A stretch of DNA of 64,000 nt from Flavobacteriaceae bacterium. GTDB taxonomy: Bacteria; Bacteroidota; Bacteroidia; Flavobacteriales; Flavobacteriaceae. The notes beneath the pieces were generated by a model. That model was not told the DNA's origin and searched no databases. It saw only the letters and a program-made list of their open reading frames with translations. Location: positions 2,790,501 to 2,854,500 of the forward strand of contig CP046177.1 in assembly GCA_014075215.1 (NCBI GenBank). Reading direction: 5' to 3'. Below are positions 35,637 through 44,530 of this stretch, piece after piece. The translations under genes were made by a program, and so were the position numbers. Positions within the stretch are counted from its first letter, which is position 1, and each line of letters begins with the position of its first letter.

Positions 35637-37787
35637 TTAATAATTTAATTTCCAAACCATTCCAAAATAAAATGTTCTATTAGAATAGTTGTCAAAGTGT
35701 CTGAGAGAGTAATCCTTATTGTATTGTACAACTCGTTGATTTTTTTGATTGAATATATTATTTACAGAAGCATAAAAGACAAAGGAGTTATTTTTTAAAG
35801 GTAAGAATTTACTGATATTAAAATTGAAAGTTGAATAACTTTTATATCGCTCACTGTACAAATTCTCCGCAAAAACAGGTTCGTAAAATTGGATTTCAGA
35901 ATGATAATTACTTCCATTTATAGGGGTATAATAACCTCCCGGTCTGCCTATATAACCCAATGCAATAGTTAAGAATTTAAGACTGGTATATTGTAAATTT
36001 GTTTTAAAAAAATAATTCAAATCATAATTTCCGGGATAAGCAGTATCGTTAATTATTTGCTCTTGATTGATAAAGGAATTAGCGAATGTAAATTTAAAAT
36101 ACTTTAAAAATTGTTGTTCAATAAAAAATTCTACTCCAAAAGTAGTGGCTTTATCAAAGCTTGAAAAAACGTCTCTATTTTGTTCCCCTGTTTCTTTTTT
36201 AAAATAGGCAGCTATTTTTAAAAGTGTGTTTTTATAGTCAAAATGATAATCAAACGCCAACTGAAAGCTCTTTAGTAAATTATAGGAAGTTGCAAGGGAA
36301 TTTGGCACACTATAACTGTGATATTCCCCTCCACTCAGCAAAAAATAATGCTTTTCACTGGGTTTGAATTTAAAACTCGTTTGAGAACTCATATAAGATT
36401 CTTGGTTATTTGTAGGAATATTACGTCGTATCGCCGAAGAAAAACTCCATTGATTATTTAGTTTCCAAAGCATATAAACATACCCTTCTACAATAGTATT
36501 TTCAATAGTTGTTTCTCTATAAAAACTGGGAGATTCTGGCGAAATTGCATAATAATAAGTAGGGATTGTATCTTTAAAAATATGACTGTGGTGATCGTGT
36601 GAAATACCAAATTGAATATCCGTATTGTCTAAAAGAAACCATTTGTAATGGATAGCCGTAAAAATATTTTTATAATTAGCCTTGTAATTTGAATTTCCAT
36701 GTTCAAAACTTGTCTTGTCAATACTTATCCCGTTATTAATTTGCCAAGTACCTTTTTTGGTGTAAAATTTTACACTATTGACAGTAAAAAAACGCTTTCT
36801 ACTGTTTTCTGAATCGCCTATATAAGTAAATGTTTCTATATTTTTTCCACTAAAATCTTCATCTATAAAATAACCAAACGAGTTGAATTCTACTTTTTCA
36901 CTCAAATTACTGTGAAAATTAAGTCCAAAATCTTTAGTACTGAAACTTCTTATAGCAGGCAAATATTTTTCTTGTATGCCAATATAAGCCTCTGAAAATT
37001 GATAATTTCCATATACCTGAACAAACGATTTTTTCTTTATTTGTTGATGTAACATAAAACCAGTTCCCGCTAAGCCTGTCGATAATTGTAAGCTGTTGTT
37101 TTTCAATATTCTTTTGGTTTCTATCTCTACCAAACCTGCGGAAGTATTACCAAAAGTAAGCGAAGGGTTGCTGGCGTACACATATTGTTTTTCAATAATT
37201 TCAGGATTCAAAAGACTAAAAAAACCTTGGTTTTCAAGATTGGAGGCTCGTACAGGATTGATGATCGGCACACCGTTAAAAACAACCCTTGAACGATCAC
37301 CACTACTACCTCTCAGTGAAGGGTTCGCCGTTTCGTCTGTATTAGTAGAAAAAGGTTGTATGGTAATGGCTTTTAGTGGGTCGCCCTGAGCAACAGGATT
37401 AAGATATACATCTTTTAGCATATCCATTTTTACTACTGAAAACTGCTCAGAAATGGGATCCGTATATTTTATAACAATTTCTTCTAAGGTGTTTTTAGCC
37501 TCTAAAAGTGTGATTTCTAAAACTTTTTCTGTGTCAATAACATTTAATAGAATCTCTAAAGTTTGAAAACCCACATAAGAAACTACCAACGTGTCTTCTT
37601 TGTGAATTGGCAAACTAAATTTTCCATCAAAATCAGTAACTGTACCTTTTTCCGGAGCAGATTTTACATATACATTTGCAGCAAAAACAGGGCTTCCTTG
37701 CTTCTCTTTTACAATGCCTTTTAGCAGGGTTTGTGAAAAGCAATGAAAGGAAGCAAAAAGAAAAATCTTGAAAAATAGAAATCTCAT
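35637..37787 (-). CDS. TonB-dependent receptor in the azole-peptide operon
   Basis: A 716-residue outer-membrane protein. It has a signal peptide (ends FHCFSQ), a carboxypeptidase-regulatory-like domain (residues 20-95: GIVKEKQGSPVFAANVYVKS), a plug (NPSLRGSSGDRSRVVFNGVP) and a beta-barrel ending in FYFGMVWKLNY with the aromatic final residue. It is the last gene of the cluster, 15 bp after the TPR gene. It could re-import or act as a receptor for the peptide, or bring in something needed for its production. The role is inferred from operon position. Confidence 0.85.
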   Translation of the reverse strand: MRFLFFKIFLFASFHCFSQTLLKGIVKEKQGSPVFAANVYVKSAPEKGTVTDFDGKFSLPIHKEDTLVVSYVGFQTLEILLNVIDTEKVLEITLLEAKNTLEEIVIKYTDPISEQFSVVKMDMLKDVYLNPVAQGDPLKAITIQPFSTNTDETANPSLRGSSGDRSRVVFNGVPIINPVRASNLENQGFFSLLNPEIIEKQYVYASNPSLTFGNTSAGLVEIETKRILKNNSLQLSTGLAGTGFMLHQQIKKKSFVQVYGNYQFSEAYIGIQEKYLPAIRSFSTKDFGLNFHSNLSEKVEFNSFGYFIDEDFSGKNIETFTYIGDSENSRKRFFTVNSVKFYTKKGTWQINNGISIDKTSFEHGNSNYKANYKNIFTAIHYKWFLLDNTDIQFGISHDHHSHIFKDTIPTYYYAISPESPSFYRETTIENTIVEGYVYMLWKLNNQWSFSSAIRRNIPTNNQESYMSSQTSFKFKPSEKHYFLLSGGEYHSYSVPNSLATSYNLLKSFQLAFDYHFDYKNTLLKIAAYFKKETGEQNRDVFSSFDKATTFGVEFFIEQQFLKYFKFTFANSFINQEQIINDTAYPGNYDLNYFFKTNLQYTSLKFLTIALGYIGRPGGYYTPINGSNYHSEIQFYEPVFAENLYSERYKSYSTFNFNISKFLPLKNNSFVFYASVNNIFNQKNQRVVQYNKDYSLRHFDNYSNRTFYFGMVWKLNY

Positions 37788-37802
37788 CGAACCTTAAAAA
37801 AA

Positions 37803-38597
37803 TCACTTGCCTTTCAATCTATTAGCCAACGCTTTTATATTATAAGAATTTGGATAAAGTTTTATTCCTTCTTGAAAATATTGTACGGCTTCTTTCCAAC
37901 GCTCTTCTCTGATATAAAATCGAATTAAATATTCATAAGCATCGTCTTTTCCCCAGGAAGGCAAATAAGGGTTTTTAATTTTTTGATTGGGCAATGAAAT
38001 CGCTTTTTTAAAATACCCCTCTGCTTTTTTACCTCCTCCATACATTTTAGGGGTAAAAAAATCATTAGACCCTAAAGCATAGTAAGCCCTTAAATTGTCA
38101 GGATCCAAAGCAATTGCCTTTTTTCCATTTTTTTTAACACTATTAGAAATAAAAATAACTTTCATCCCTTTAAACTGTATGGAAAAATTTTGTGAGGTCG
38201 CTAACAGTGCATAGTCCTCAGAATTTTTATTTTCAATACCTTTTAAAATTTCAACGCCTTTATCAATTTCTTTTTCCGCCAGTTTTTTATCTTGTTCAAT
38301 GGTATAAAAAAGAGATAAATAATATTGCAAATACGATTGCCAGTATAATATCAGATTTTGTTCTTTTTTTCGATACAAATCCTCCAATTTTCCTCTGAGC
38401 ACTAAAAGTTCTGCATTTTTTTTGGTTCTAATTCCTAATACAAAAGCGTCAGTTATTTTGCTTTGAATGTTTACGAGCAAAGTATCGGATACTACGGTTT
38501 TCTGTATTTGCAAGGGGTTGTTTTTAGACCTGTCCGTTACGGAAGCATTTCCCGGAAAAGAGGCTAGCAATAATGAAATCAATAATAAGCGTGTCAT
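37803..38597 (-). CDS. Exported TPR-repeat protein
   Basis: A 264-residue protein with a signal peptide (LLLISLLLASFPGNAS) and TPR-like helices: KAIALDPDNLRAYYALGSND, KAEGYFKKAISL, WKEAVQYFQEGIKLYPNSYN. It overlaps the M50-like gene by 4 bp, and the TonB receptor follows, so the three are translated together. It may be a periplasmic partner of the receptor. No azole-peptide cluster I know has this gene as a standard part. Confidence 0.7.
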   Translation of the reverse strand: MTRLLLISLLLASFPGNASVTDRSKNNPLQIQKTVVSDTLLVNIQSKITDAFVLGIRTKKNAELLVLRGKLEDLYRKKEQNLILYWQSYLQYYLSLFYTIEQDKKLAEKEIDKGVEILKGIENKNSEDYALLATSQNFSIQFKGMKVIFISNSVKKNGKKAIALDPDNLRAYYALGSNDFFTPKMYGGGKKAEGYFKKAISLPNQKIKNPYLPSWGKDDAYEYLIRFYIREERWKEAVQYFQEGIKLYPNSYNIKALANRLKGK

Positions 38598-39088
38598 ACT
38601 ATAAAATTGTTTTTAAGGGTTATCAATACATAAATGAAAGTTATCCATATACTAAAATGAACATACCAACCAAGACCGAATGCATATTTCGTATAAACTT
38701 TTTGATAATAATTTTCATCGATGGCAATTTTTTGTTTTTCTGCAATATTTGTAACTATAGCAATGGTAAAGTCTGAAAAAAAGGGATTGGTTTCAAAAAT
38801 AAGTTGAATGATAAAAGCATAAAGAAGATGCTGTAATTCAAAAAAATCGAAGGCAAAAGAAATAGAAAACAATGTTAGGGTAACTGTAATCCCTGAAAAT
38901 AAATAAATAAATCTCTTTAATTTTTCTCTTGTCCATTCTACGGCTACAAAAACGTGAGGATAAGGTTTTAAACTTATTCCTATTTTTTTTATTTCTAACC
39001 TCATTATTTTGGCAGCTATTATATGCCCGATCTCGTGTAAAATGAGTAGACCGATAACGAAAAGAAATACTGATAATGCTGCTATCAT
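38594..39088 (-). CDS. M50/site-2-protease-like membrane peptidase
   Basis: A 164-residue membrane protein. HEIGHIIA at the end of helix 1 is the HExxH zinc motif, and TNPFFSD in a later helix fits the second metal-binding segment of S2P proteases. About four transmembrane helices are visible. In streptolysin-S clusters the SagE membrane protease (CAAX type) is thought to remove the leader or give immunity; this protein occupies the equivalent place but belongs to another fold. It follows the ABC permease by two bases. Confidence 0.75.
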   Translation of the reverse strand: MIAALSVFLFVIGLLILHEIGHIIAAKIMRLEIKKIGISLKPYPHVFVAVEWTREKLKRFIYLFSGITVTLTLFSISFAFDFFELQHLLYAFIIQLIFETNPFFSDFTIAIVTNIAEKQKIAIDENYYQKVYTKYAFGLGWYVHFSIWITFIYVLITLKNNFIV

Positions 39089-39090
39089 TA

Positions 39091-39809
39091 CTAGCGATTT
39101 GTTTTTATATTATGAAATATAAAATAGAATAGTACAGGAGGAATTACAAGCCAGGGCAGAAGATTCCAATAATATCCTTCATCCCTTAGAATATGTAATA
39201 TTGGGTTTAAAGGCAAACTATTACCGATACCGGCAATAAAATCATTAGCACTACTCGCAGGATAAAAGGCATCACTTGTAAACAACATTATAAAATAAAA
39301 TAAGTTGGTAATACCATTGGCAGATTTATATTTAATTCCTATAAAGTTAAAAACCAATCCTATAAAAGAAAAAGCAAAAAGACCGATTAAAGTACCTAGC
39401 ATATAATTGGTGAATTCTACTATACTAACCCTATGATCAAACACCAATTTTGAAACAATACAAAGTAGTATAATAATAAATACCAAAGAGAGCACTCTAC
39501 TTATAATCAAGCCTAAAAAGTGTAAAATAATATTAAAAGGTAACTTTCTTAAATATTTAAGTAACCCGCTGGAATAATAATCTTTTATTACAGGACCAAT
39601 CGCATTTAAACCGTCACTTGCAACGGTCATTCCTATAATTCCTGACAAAAGAAAAGAAAAGAAAAGTATTCACTGTCACTCCCTCCCCAAATATTTCCAA
39701 ATACCACAAAAAGCACAACGGGGAAAACAAACGTAAAAAAAACAGCGATTTTTATTCTTAAAAAAATTACAGTTTGGTAATATATAGATGAAAATAAAAT
39801 TCGTAACAT
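39091..39809 (-). pseudogene. ABC-2 type permease, out of frame at an AAAAG repeat
   Basis: The start at 39809 encodes MLRILFSSIYYQTVIFLRIK and the first transmembrane region, then runs into a stop at 39633. The rest (SGIIGMTVASDGLNAIGPVI and five helices to the stop at 39091) is in the -1 frame. The break lies exactly at four tandem AAAAG units (CTTTT on the coding strand, 39647-39666). Removing one unit restores a 237-residue ABC-2 permease. This is either a phase-variable OFF state or a sequencing/assembly error. It pairs with the ATPase gene just upstream. Confidence 0.8.
39647..39666. repeat. Pentanucleotide tract (AAAAG)4 in the permease gene
   Basis: Four perfect AAAAG units. Loss of one unit (-5 bp) rejoins the two halves of the permease frame; gain of two also would. 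This is the layout of a slipped-strand contingency locus. Confidence 0.8.
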
Positions 39810-39812
39810 TTT

Positions 39813-40676
39813 TTATGATTTTTTAATCAAACTTATAAAATATAAATAGGCATCTTTTAAGCCTGCATTTTGAATGGAGTAGTTGCTTGTTGTTTTGCTA
39901 ATTTCAGTTAGCAAATTACTGTTTTCATCATAAAAGAAATGCACTGTTTTGTCGTGAATAAAATAGTCGTAATTTTTAAACCTGTCTACTATTGTAAGAT
40001 CGTTTTCTATAGCTATTTTTTTAGTTGCAGGAAGTTTCGCTATAAGTTGAGCAGGAGAAAGTGGTTTTTGCAGAATTTTACCTTGATAAATAAAACAAAT
40101 TTTGTTTGCTATGGTTTCTACTTCTTTCCAATTGTGAGAAGTAAAAAAAATTGTTTTTGATTTTTCTTTTAAAGCACTCCACAATTTATCAATGATTGTG
40201 GGGTCTAAATTTGCAAAAGGCTCATCCAATACCAATAATTCGGAAGGTTTGAGAATAGACAATACCAAGCCAAATTTCTTTCTCTCTCCTTGTGATAGTT
40301 CTCGAGTTAAAGAATTTTTAATTTTTCTAAGATGAAACAAGTCATAATACTGATCTTTAATATCTTTGCTTTTTAATTTATGAATCGCACAAAAATAATT
40401 GATGATCTCATCTACTTTTAGCATTGGAAAAACAGGTAGTTGGTCATAAACAACCCCTACTTTACTAAAGTCTTTTTTTGGTTTTTCAAAAAAAGAAACA
40501 TGGCCGCTATTAGGTTTTAAATCGCCTAACAAAAGGTCGATGAGCATAGATTTTCCTGAGCCATTTTCACCCAATAAGGCAAAATAGTCACCTTGTTGTA
40601 CGTGAAAGCTTATGTCTTTTACTATTTCTTTTTGTTTGATATAATAACTAATATTTGAAAGTTTTATGACATTCAT
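39813..40676 (-). CDS. ABC transporter ATPase of the azole-peptide exporter
   Basis: A 287-residue ATPase with Walker A GENGSGKS, signature LSQGERKK, Walker B LLVLDEP and the switch His in FFTSHNWKEVE. It overlaps sagB-like by 4 bp and precedes the permease by 3 bp. Together they would form a two-gene exporter (SagGHI-like) for the modified peptide. A C-terminal extension of about 75 residues is typical of drug/bacteriocin ATPases. Confidence 0.9.
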   Translation of the reverse strand: MNVIKLSNISYYIKQKEIVKDISFHVQQGDYFALLGENGSGKSMLIDLLLGDLKPNSGHVSFFEKPKKDFSKVGVVYDQLPVFPMLKVDEIINYFCAIHKLKSKDIKDQYYDLFHLRKIKNSLTRELSQGERKKFGLVLSILKPSELLVLDEPFANLDPTIIDKLWSALKEKSKTIFFTSHNWKEVETIANKICFIYQGKILQKPLSPAQLIAKLPATKKIAIENDLTIVDRFKNYDYFIHDKTVHFFYDENSNLLTEISKTTSNYSIQNAGLKDAYLYFISLIKKS

Positions 40677-41554
40677 AATGAATCCGAAACTGTTTTTTCT
40701 TGTTTTTTACCGATGATAATAACATTGTTGATGGTTTCAAAAACACCATCTATCCCTAAAAATTCGTTGAGTTTGTCATCTAAATATCCCCCTACCCAAC
40801 ATGCACCAAGCTGTAAGGTTTCTGCAATAAGGCTTATATTTTGCCCAACAGCCCCGGACTCCTGCATTAAAAAGCGGTAAGCTCTTTCACCATATTTAAT
40901 AGTTTGTCGTTCTATAAGTCCCGTAGTCATCACAATTGCAGAAGCATTTTGAATAGCTGTATAAGGTTCTGCCTGTATTACTTCTGAAAGTTCTTTGAGG
41001 AACAGCCCTTGTTTTATTTCTTCCAAACAGTTTATATCCGGTCGGTAATGATACAGACCTAAAGGAATATGAGATTTAAACAGCACAATATACATCTCCA
41101 GAGGATACAATCCTCCTCCGGAGGGTACATTTCGGAAACCTAAATGAGCTTCTTTGTCTAATCCTTCTATTTTTGATTTTTTGGTAACGCCATAACTATT
41201 ATACAAGAGTATGCCCAATTCATTTAAAGAAATTTTGTAATCTTTTTGATAATCACGAATGCTTTTTCGTCGATGTAAAATCGTAAAAAAATCTTTTGCA
41301 GGATTTGATTTGATATACGCATTTAAATCAATTTGTACTTGCCCCGGGTAACACTTATAAGGTTGGACACATCGTTCCGTAATAAAAGGACTGGAAAACG
41401 AACCTATAATTTCTCCCTGTGTTCTAAGAGAATGAGATGTAAATTTTGAATTTTCATGATACAACATTGCCAAAGAATCTTCAATGTTATTTTTGCCGTA
41501 TAAAGAGCCATCCTTCTTATCGTATTTTTCTTTAATTTTTTGTATATGCATCAT
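40673..41554 (-). CDS. SagB-type azoline dehydrogenase
   Basis: A 293-residue FMN-dependent nitroreductase-fold protein of the SagB/ThcOx group. RRKSIRDYQ, VPSGGGLYPLEMYIVL and ESGAVGQNISLIAETLQLGACWVGGYLDD are the hallmark stretches. SagB oxidises azolines made by the YcaO cyclodehydratase to thiazoles and oxazoles. The N-terminal region (residues 1-95) before the nitroreductase core is also usual. It lies 6 bp after the YcaO gene. Confidence 0.9.
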   Translation of the reverse strand: MMHIQKIKEKYDKKDGSLYGKNNIEDSLAMLYHENSKFTSHSLRTQGEIIGSFSSPFITERCVQPYKCYPGQVQIDLNAYIKSNPAKDFFTILHRRKSIRDYQKDYKISLNELGILLYNSYGVTKKSKIEGLDKEAHLGFRNVPSGGGLYPLEMYIVLFKSHIPLGLYHYRPDINCLEEIKQGLFLKELSEVIQAEPYTAIQNASAIVMTTGLIERQTIKYGERAYRFLMQESGAVGQNISLIAETLQLGACWVGGYLDDKLNEFLGIDGVFETINNVIIIGKKQEKTVSDSL

Positions 41555-41560
41555 TTATTT

Positions 41561-42853
41561 TTATGGAAATGGATGTGGATATGTGTTTAAATTTTCAAAA
41601 TGATTCGATTCAAACCCCATCTTTTTTGGAACAGAATACAATCTTTCGCCTCCTGAAAAATAAAAAGAATAGCCTCCTGATAAGGGGATTAATTGAGGTA
41701 CAAAAACTTTGACGCTGTAAAAACCCAATTGCCTGATATCGGGAGTTGTAACATCTTTAAACAATACATTGTACTTTTTATCTTTTAACAATGTAACAAT
41801 ATGTCTGATTTCTTTAACGTCGGGTCTTTTAGCTGTTTCGGAAAAATCAATTTCCTTAGTCTCTTTTGCATCTCTCCATTTGTCAAATACATGCCAAAGA
41901 TCGGGTCTTAGCGTATAAAAAATGGAATGGTCTTCAAAATTTTGAATGGATCCAAAATCATTGGAAGGTCTCCATCCTTTTTTTTCTCCTAATAAATGTC
42001 TAAAATAGGGAACTGCCTGGCCTATTTCCTGAATGGCTTTTTTTAAGGCTTCTCCGTAAGTAGCCCTTGTGGCCGAACTTACGGCTACAAATTTTCCATA
42101 CTCTGCCTCTCCAAAACATATTCCAAACACGGTAGGTACTTCTATATCATAACGTATATCAAAAAAGTGCCATTCATATTGACAGGGAAAAAGATTAGAA
42201 ATATAGGATTGTATTTCCCGGGAGAGTTTGATTTTTTGGGGAACTAAATTTTGCATCCACGTAATGACAAAGCTATCTCGTTCAATCACTTCATACAGTC
42301 CCGTGAGTATTGCCTTATAATAATTTGTATGAGCAGCCAATCCTGTGGATGTATTTACGGTGATGTAATTTTCGTCACCCCTAAAAGGCATATAAATAAA
42401 TTGTCCGGGCACCCATGTTTCTTTTCCATTGGTTAAATCATACATAGAAAACCATGTAAGCTCAATATCTTCATCGAATTTTTTTAGTTTAAAGCCATCG
42501 TCTTCAAATTGTTTGTTATGAAACAGCGCAAATTCTTTGGGATGTACGGCTAATATGTCAATATTTTTAAATGTAGTTTTTTTGCCTTTTTTAATATCGT
42601 AAAATAAAGGAGCATATCGTTCTACAATTTCCCCTATGGTTCCTAAAATGCTTTCCTCCCAGGAAGGGCTGCACCCGGATCCTCTTATATTATACTTGAC
42701 TCCTAATAAGGGCTCAGTATTCGAGGGCCATACCCCGAAACCAAGTAACAAAGGGTCTAAGTTCATCGTAGGTATTTTTATCATTTGATGTAATAATCCG
42801 ATTTCATCGGATATAAGATCATTTCCATTGAATAGCGTACTTAGATTGTTCAT
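41561..42853 (-). CDS. YcaO azoline-forming cyclodehydratase (SagD-like)
   Basis: About 430 residues from the ATG at 42853, chosen because it overlaps the previous stop as TAATG. YcaO features are SPSWEESILGTIGEIVERYAP (ATP/Mg-binding Glu residues), AHTNYYKAILTGLYEVIERDSF, and the C-terminal NTYPHPFP, a PxPxP tail characteristic of azoline-forming YcaO proteins. It uses ATP to cyclise Cys and Ser of the precursor onto the backbone. The partner E1-like protein is encoded immediately upstream. Confidence 0.92.
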   Translation of the reverse strand: MNNLSTLFNGNDLISDEIGLLHQMIKIPTMNLDPLLLGFGVWPSNTEPLLGVKYNIRGSGCSPSWEESILGTIGEIVERYAPLFYDIKKGKKTTFKNIDILAVHPKEFALFHNKQFEDDGFKLKKFDEDIELTWFSMYDLTNGKETWVPGQFIYMPFRGDENYITVNTSTGLAAHTNYYKAILTGLYEVIERDSFVITWMQNLVPQKIKLSREIQSYISNLFPCQYEWHFFDIRYDIEVPTVFGICFGEAEYGKFVAVSSATRATYGEALKKAIQEIGQAVPYFRHLLGEKKGWRPSNDFGSIQNFEDHSIFYTLRPDLWHVFDKWRDAKETKEIDFSETAKRPDVKEIRHIVTLLKDKKYNVLFKDVTTPDIRQLGFYSVKVFVPQLIPLSGGYSFYFSGGERLYSVPKKMGFESNHFENLNTYPHPFP

Positions 42854-43813
42854 TATTTTAAGGTGACGGGTTCTAACCAAGGAGAAGCATTGTATAGCAA
42901 TTCAGGTTTACAAATTTCACAAAAAGGTTTTTTTAATAACTTGTGTTTCGTTGTTTCAAAATTAATCGTATCTATTTTTAAAACCGTTTTCCATGTTACA
43001 GGCAAACTCCAAACTTCTATAAAGTTGAGCACCTCTAAAAGAGCCATATTTGCAACAATATTATTTAAAATGCTTTTATTAGAAACAGCATCAGGTTTCG
43101 ATGCTATTTTATGTTTTCTTAAATATGCTTCATAGGTATTCAAATAAGAAAGGGTATCGGAATGGCTTTTTATACGGCTCATCAAACAATTGTAGCATCC
43201 CGTTTCTTTCCCATAAAACAAAGGTCCTATTTTAATAGCAGTTTCTTCTATACCCCCTATATACAACCACGGAGTATTTTTTGTTAATGCAATGCTATTT
43301 ATTTCTTCCAAATGGTATGGTGACCATTGTGTTGCACCTGCAATAATAAAATCACTTTTCTCTATCATTTTTTCGATATCCATATCCTTATCTATAGGAA
43401 ATACATTTACTTTTTTAAAGTGATACGATTTTGCAAGTTGCTTGATTTTATTCCCAAAAACAAGATTTCCAAAAACAGAAATAACGGTGTTGGAAACCTT
43501 ATGGGTATTATATAGGAAAATGCCATCATTTCTTTTCTTTATGTAAGTTGCTAGCGTATTCTACAGGAAGTAACTCACTGTCATGAAGCGTTTTTAAAAC
43601 ATCTATGACTTTAGCACGATTTTTTTTAGTGGCAAGTTTATGAATAAGTGTTTGAAAAGTAATGGTATTGTCTTTTTTAAACGCTTCCGTAATGCTTACA
43701 AAAATGGCTTCCTTTTCGGCATCTTCAAACTCAAGAGCATATAAGGTATTTTTTGTTCTTAATTGGTAACAATTATTTTTAGTATCTTTTATAACATCAA
43801 AATCGAAGATCAT
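42853..43813 (-). pseudogene. E1-like cyclodehydratase partner (SagC-like), frameshifted
   Basis: The first frame (43813 to the stop at 43526) encodes a 95-residue N-terminal peptide-binding-like region. The second part (from NDGIFLYNTHKVSNTVISVF to the stop at 42853) carries an E1/ThiF-like domain with tetracysteine zinc motifs GCYNC and CEIC. The break lies at AAAGAAAAGAAA; one added AAAAG unit (+5) would restore the frame, as would one deleted base. Such proteins deliver the leader peptide to the YcaO enzyme. The gene is needed for azole formation, so its state decides whether the cluster is ON. Confidence 0.82.
43529..43540. repeat. AAAAG-type tract at the E1-like gene frameshift
   Basis: On the coding strand the tract reads AAAGAAAAGAAA. 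A gain of one AAAAG unit gives the in-frame HKEKKRNDG. The motif is the same as in the permease gene tract. Confidence 0.6.
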
Positions 43814-43851
43814 ATTTTTTTATATTTTGCTACTTTATTATTGACAAAAAA

Positions 43852-43996
43852 AGCTATCTGAAAAGTCTTTGCCGATGTCATATTGAGTCTTTCGATTTCG
43901 TTCAGGGCAGACTTAGCCGAAAAATCTTAATTATTTAATTATCAATAATTAAAAGATTCTTCATTTTTATTTAGAATGACACTTTTCAGACAGCCT
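43852..43996. repeat. 145-bp palindromic element between precursor and operon
   Basis: GCTATCTGAAAAGT at the left is mirrored by ACTTTTCAGACAGC at the right (13 of 14 match), with an inner stem around AATTATTTAATTATCAATAATT. It lies between the precursor gene and the modification genes. It may attenuate transcription so that more precursor than enzyme is made, as the sagA terminator does in streptococci. That role is inferred. Confidence 0.65.
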
Positions 43997-44014
43997 CTTA
44001 GTCATTAAGGCATC

Positions 44015-44113
44015 TTAATGAATCTGAAAACAGCAGCAGCAGGAGCAGCAGCCACCAGATGCAATCAGATATCCTTTTTTGAAGGACGATTTCGATAATT
44101 TCGATATTTTCAT
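44015..44113 (-). CDS. Azole-peptide (streptolysin-S-like) precursor
   Basis: A 32-residue peptide read from the ATG at 44113: a short basic leader (MKISKLSKSSFKKGYLIAS) followed by the core GGCCSCCCCFQIH. The core resembles that of streptolysin S, which has GGCCCCCTTCCFSI. Cys and Ser are the residues turned into thiazoles and oxazoles. The GG before the first Cys is a likely cleavage site. It is directly upstream of the E1-like, YcaO and SagB-type genes in the same direction. The leader is shorter than in SagA. The Cys codons create the CAGCAGCAG-like stretch on the + strand, which could be mistaken for a simple repeat. Confidence 0.85.
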   Translation of the reverse strand: MKISKLSKSSFKKGYLIASGGCCSCCCCFQIH

Positions 44114-44196
44114 ACCATAAATATTTAAATGACAGATGATTTTTATAACGAGTACATCATATCCCCGCATGGAATGGCAAAGTAAATACTTCAAGA

Positions 44197-44211
44197 GGAC
44201 AAATTTTGTCC
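44197..44211. promoter_or_regulatory. Palindrome GGACAAATTTTGTCC before the precursor gene
   Basis: A perfect 7-1-7 palindrome 84 bp upstream of the precursor start. On the minus strand its TTTG and a later TACTTTG roughly resemble -33 and -7 elements, so it could overlap the promoter. The small HTH protein encoded next door is the obvious candidate ligand. Confidence 0.45.
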
Positions 44212-44326
44212 CTTTGAGATATTTATCCGTTTTTTTTGAACAAGAAAATCAACTTCCCTTAGAAATCATTTTATTCAAATAATTATAAAGATTGATTATA
44301 ATATGTTTCTCCCTTTTTCTCATTTT

Positions 44327-44530
44327 TTATTCTTCTTTAATCCAAAATTTACCGGTAACTCTACAGTATATAATTTTATACCCTTCTTCTCGTAAACAGG
44401 CAATCATTCTTTTTGCAGTTCTTTTGCTAACTTCAAACTTACCGGAGATTTGTGATAATGAAAAACATCGTCCGTTTTGTATCATTTCCAACAGATAATC
44501 CAGTTTTTGTTTTCGTTCAATAAACTTCAT
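44327..44530 (-). CDS. Small HTH protein, candidate cluster regulator
   Basis: A 67-residue protein made almost wholly of a DeoR/HTH_11-type winged helix: RKQKLDYLLEMIQNGRCFSL, then SQISGKFEVSKRTAKRMIACLREEGYKI. It resembles the N-terminus of WYL-type regulators but lacks the WYL domain. It lies 213 bp upstream of the precursor with the palindromic site in between. Confidence 0.65.
   Translation of the reverse strand: MKFIERKQKLDYLLEMIQNGRCFSLSQISGKFEVSKRTAKRMIACLREEGYKIIYCRVTGKFWIKEE

Noticed and set aside
44028..44060. GCA/CAG-like simple repeat on the + strand
   Set aside because: On the minus strand it is the run of Cys codons of the precursor peptide, so it is coding, not a microsatellite.
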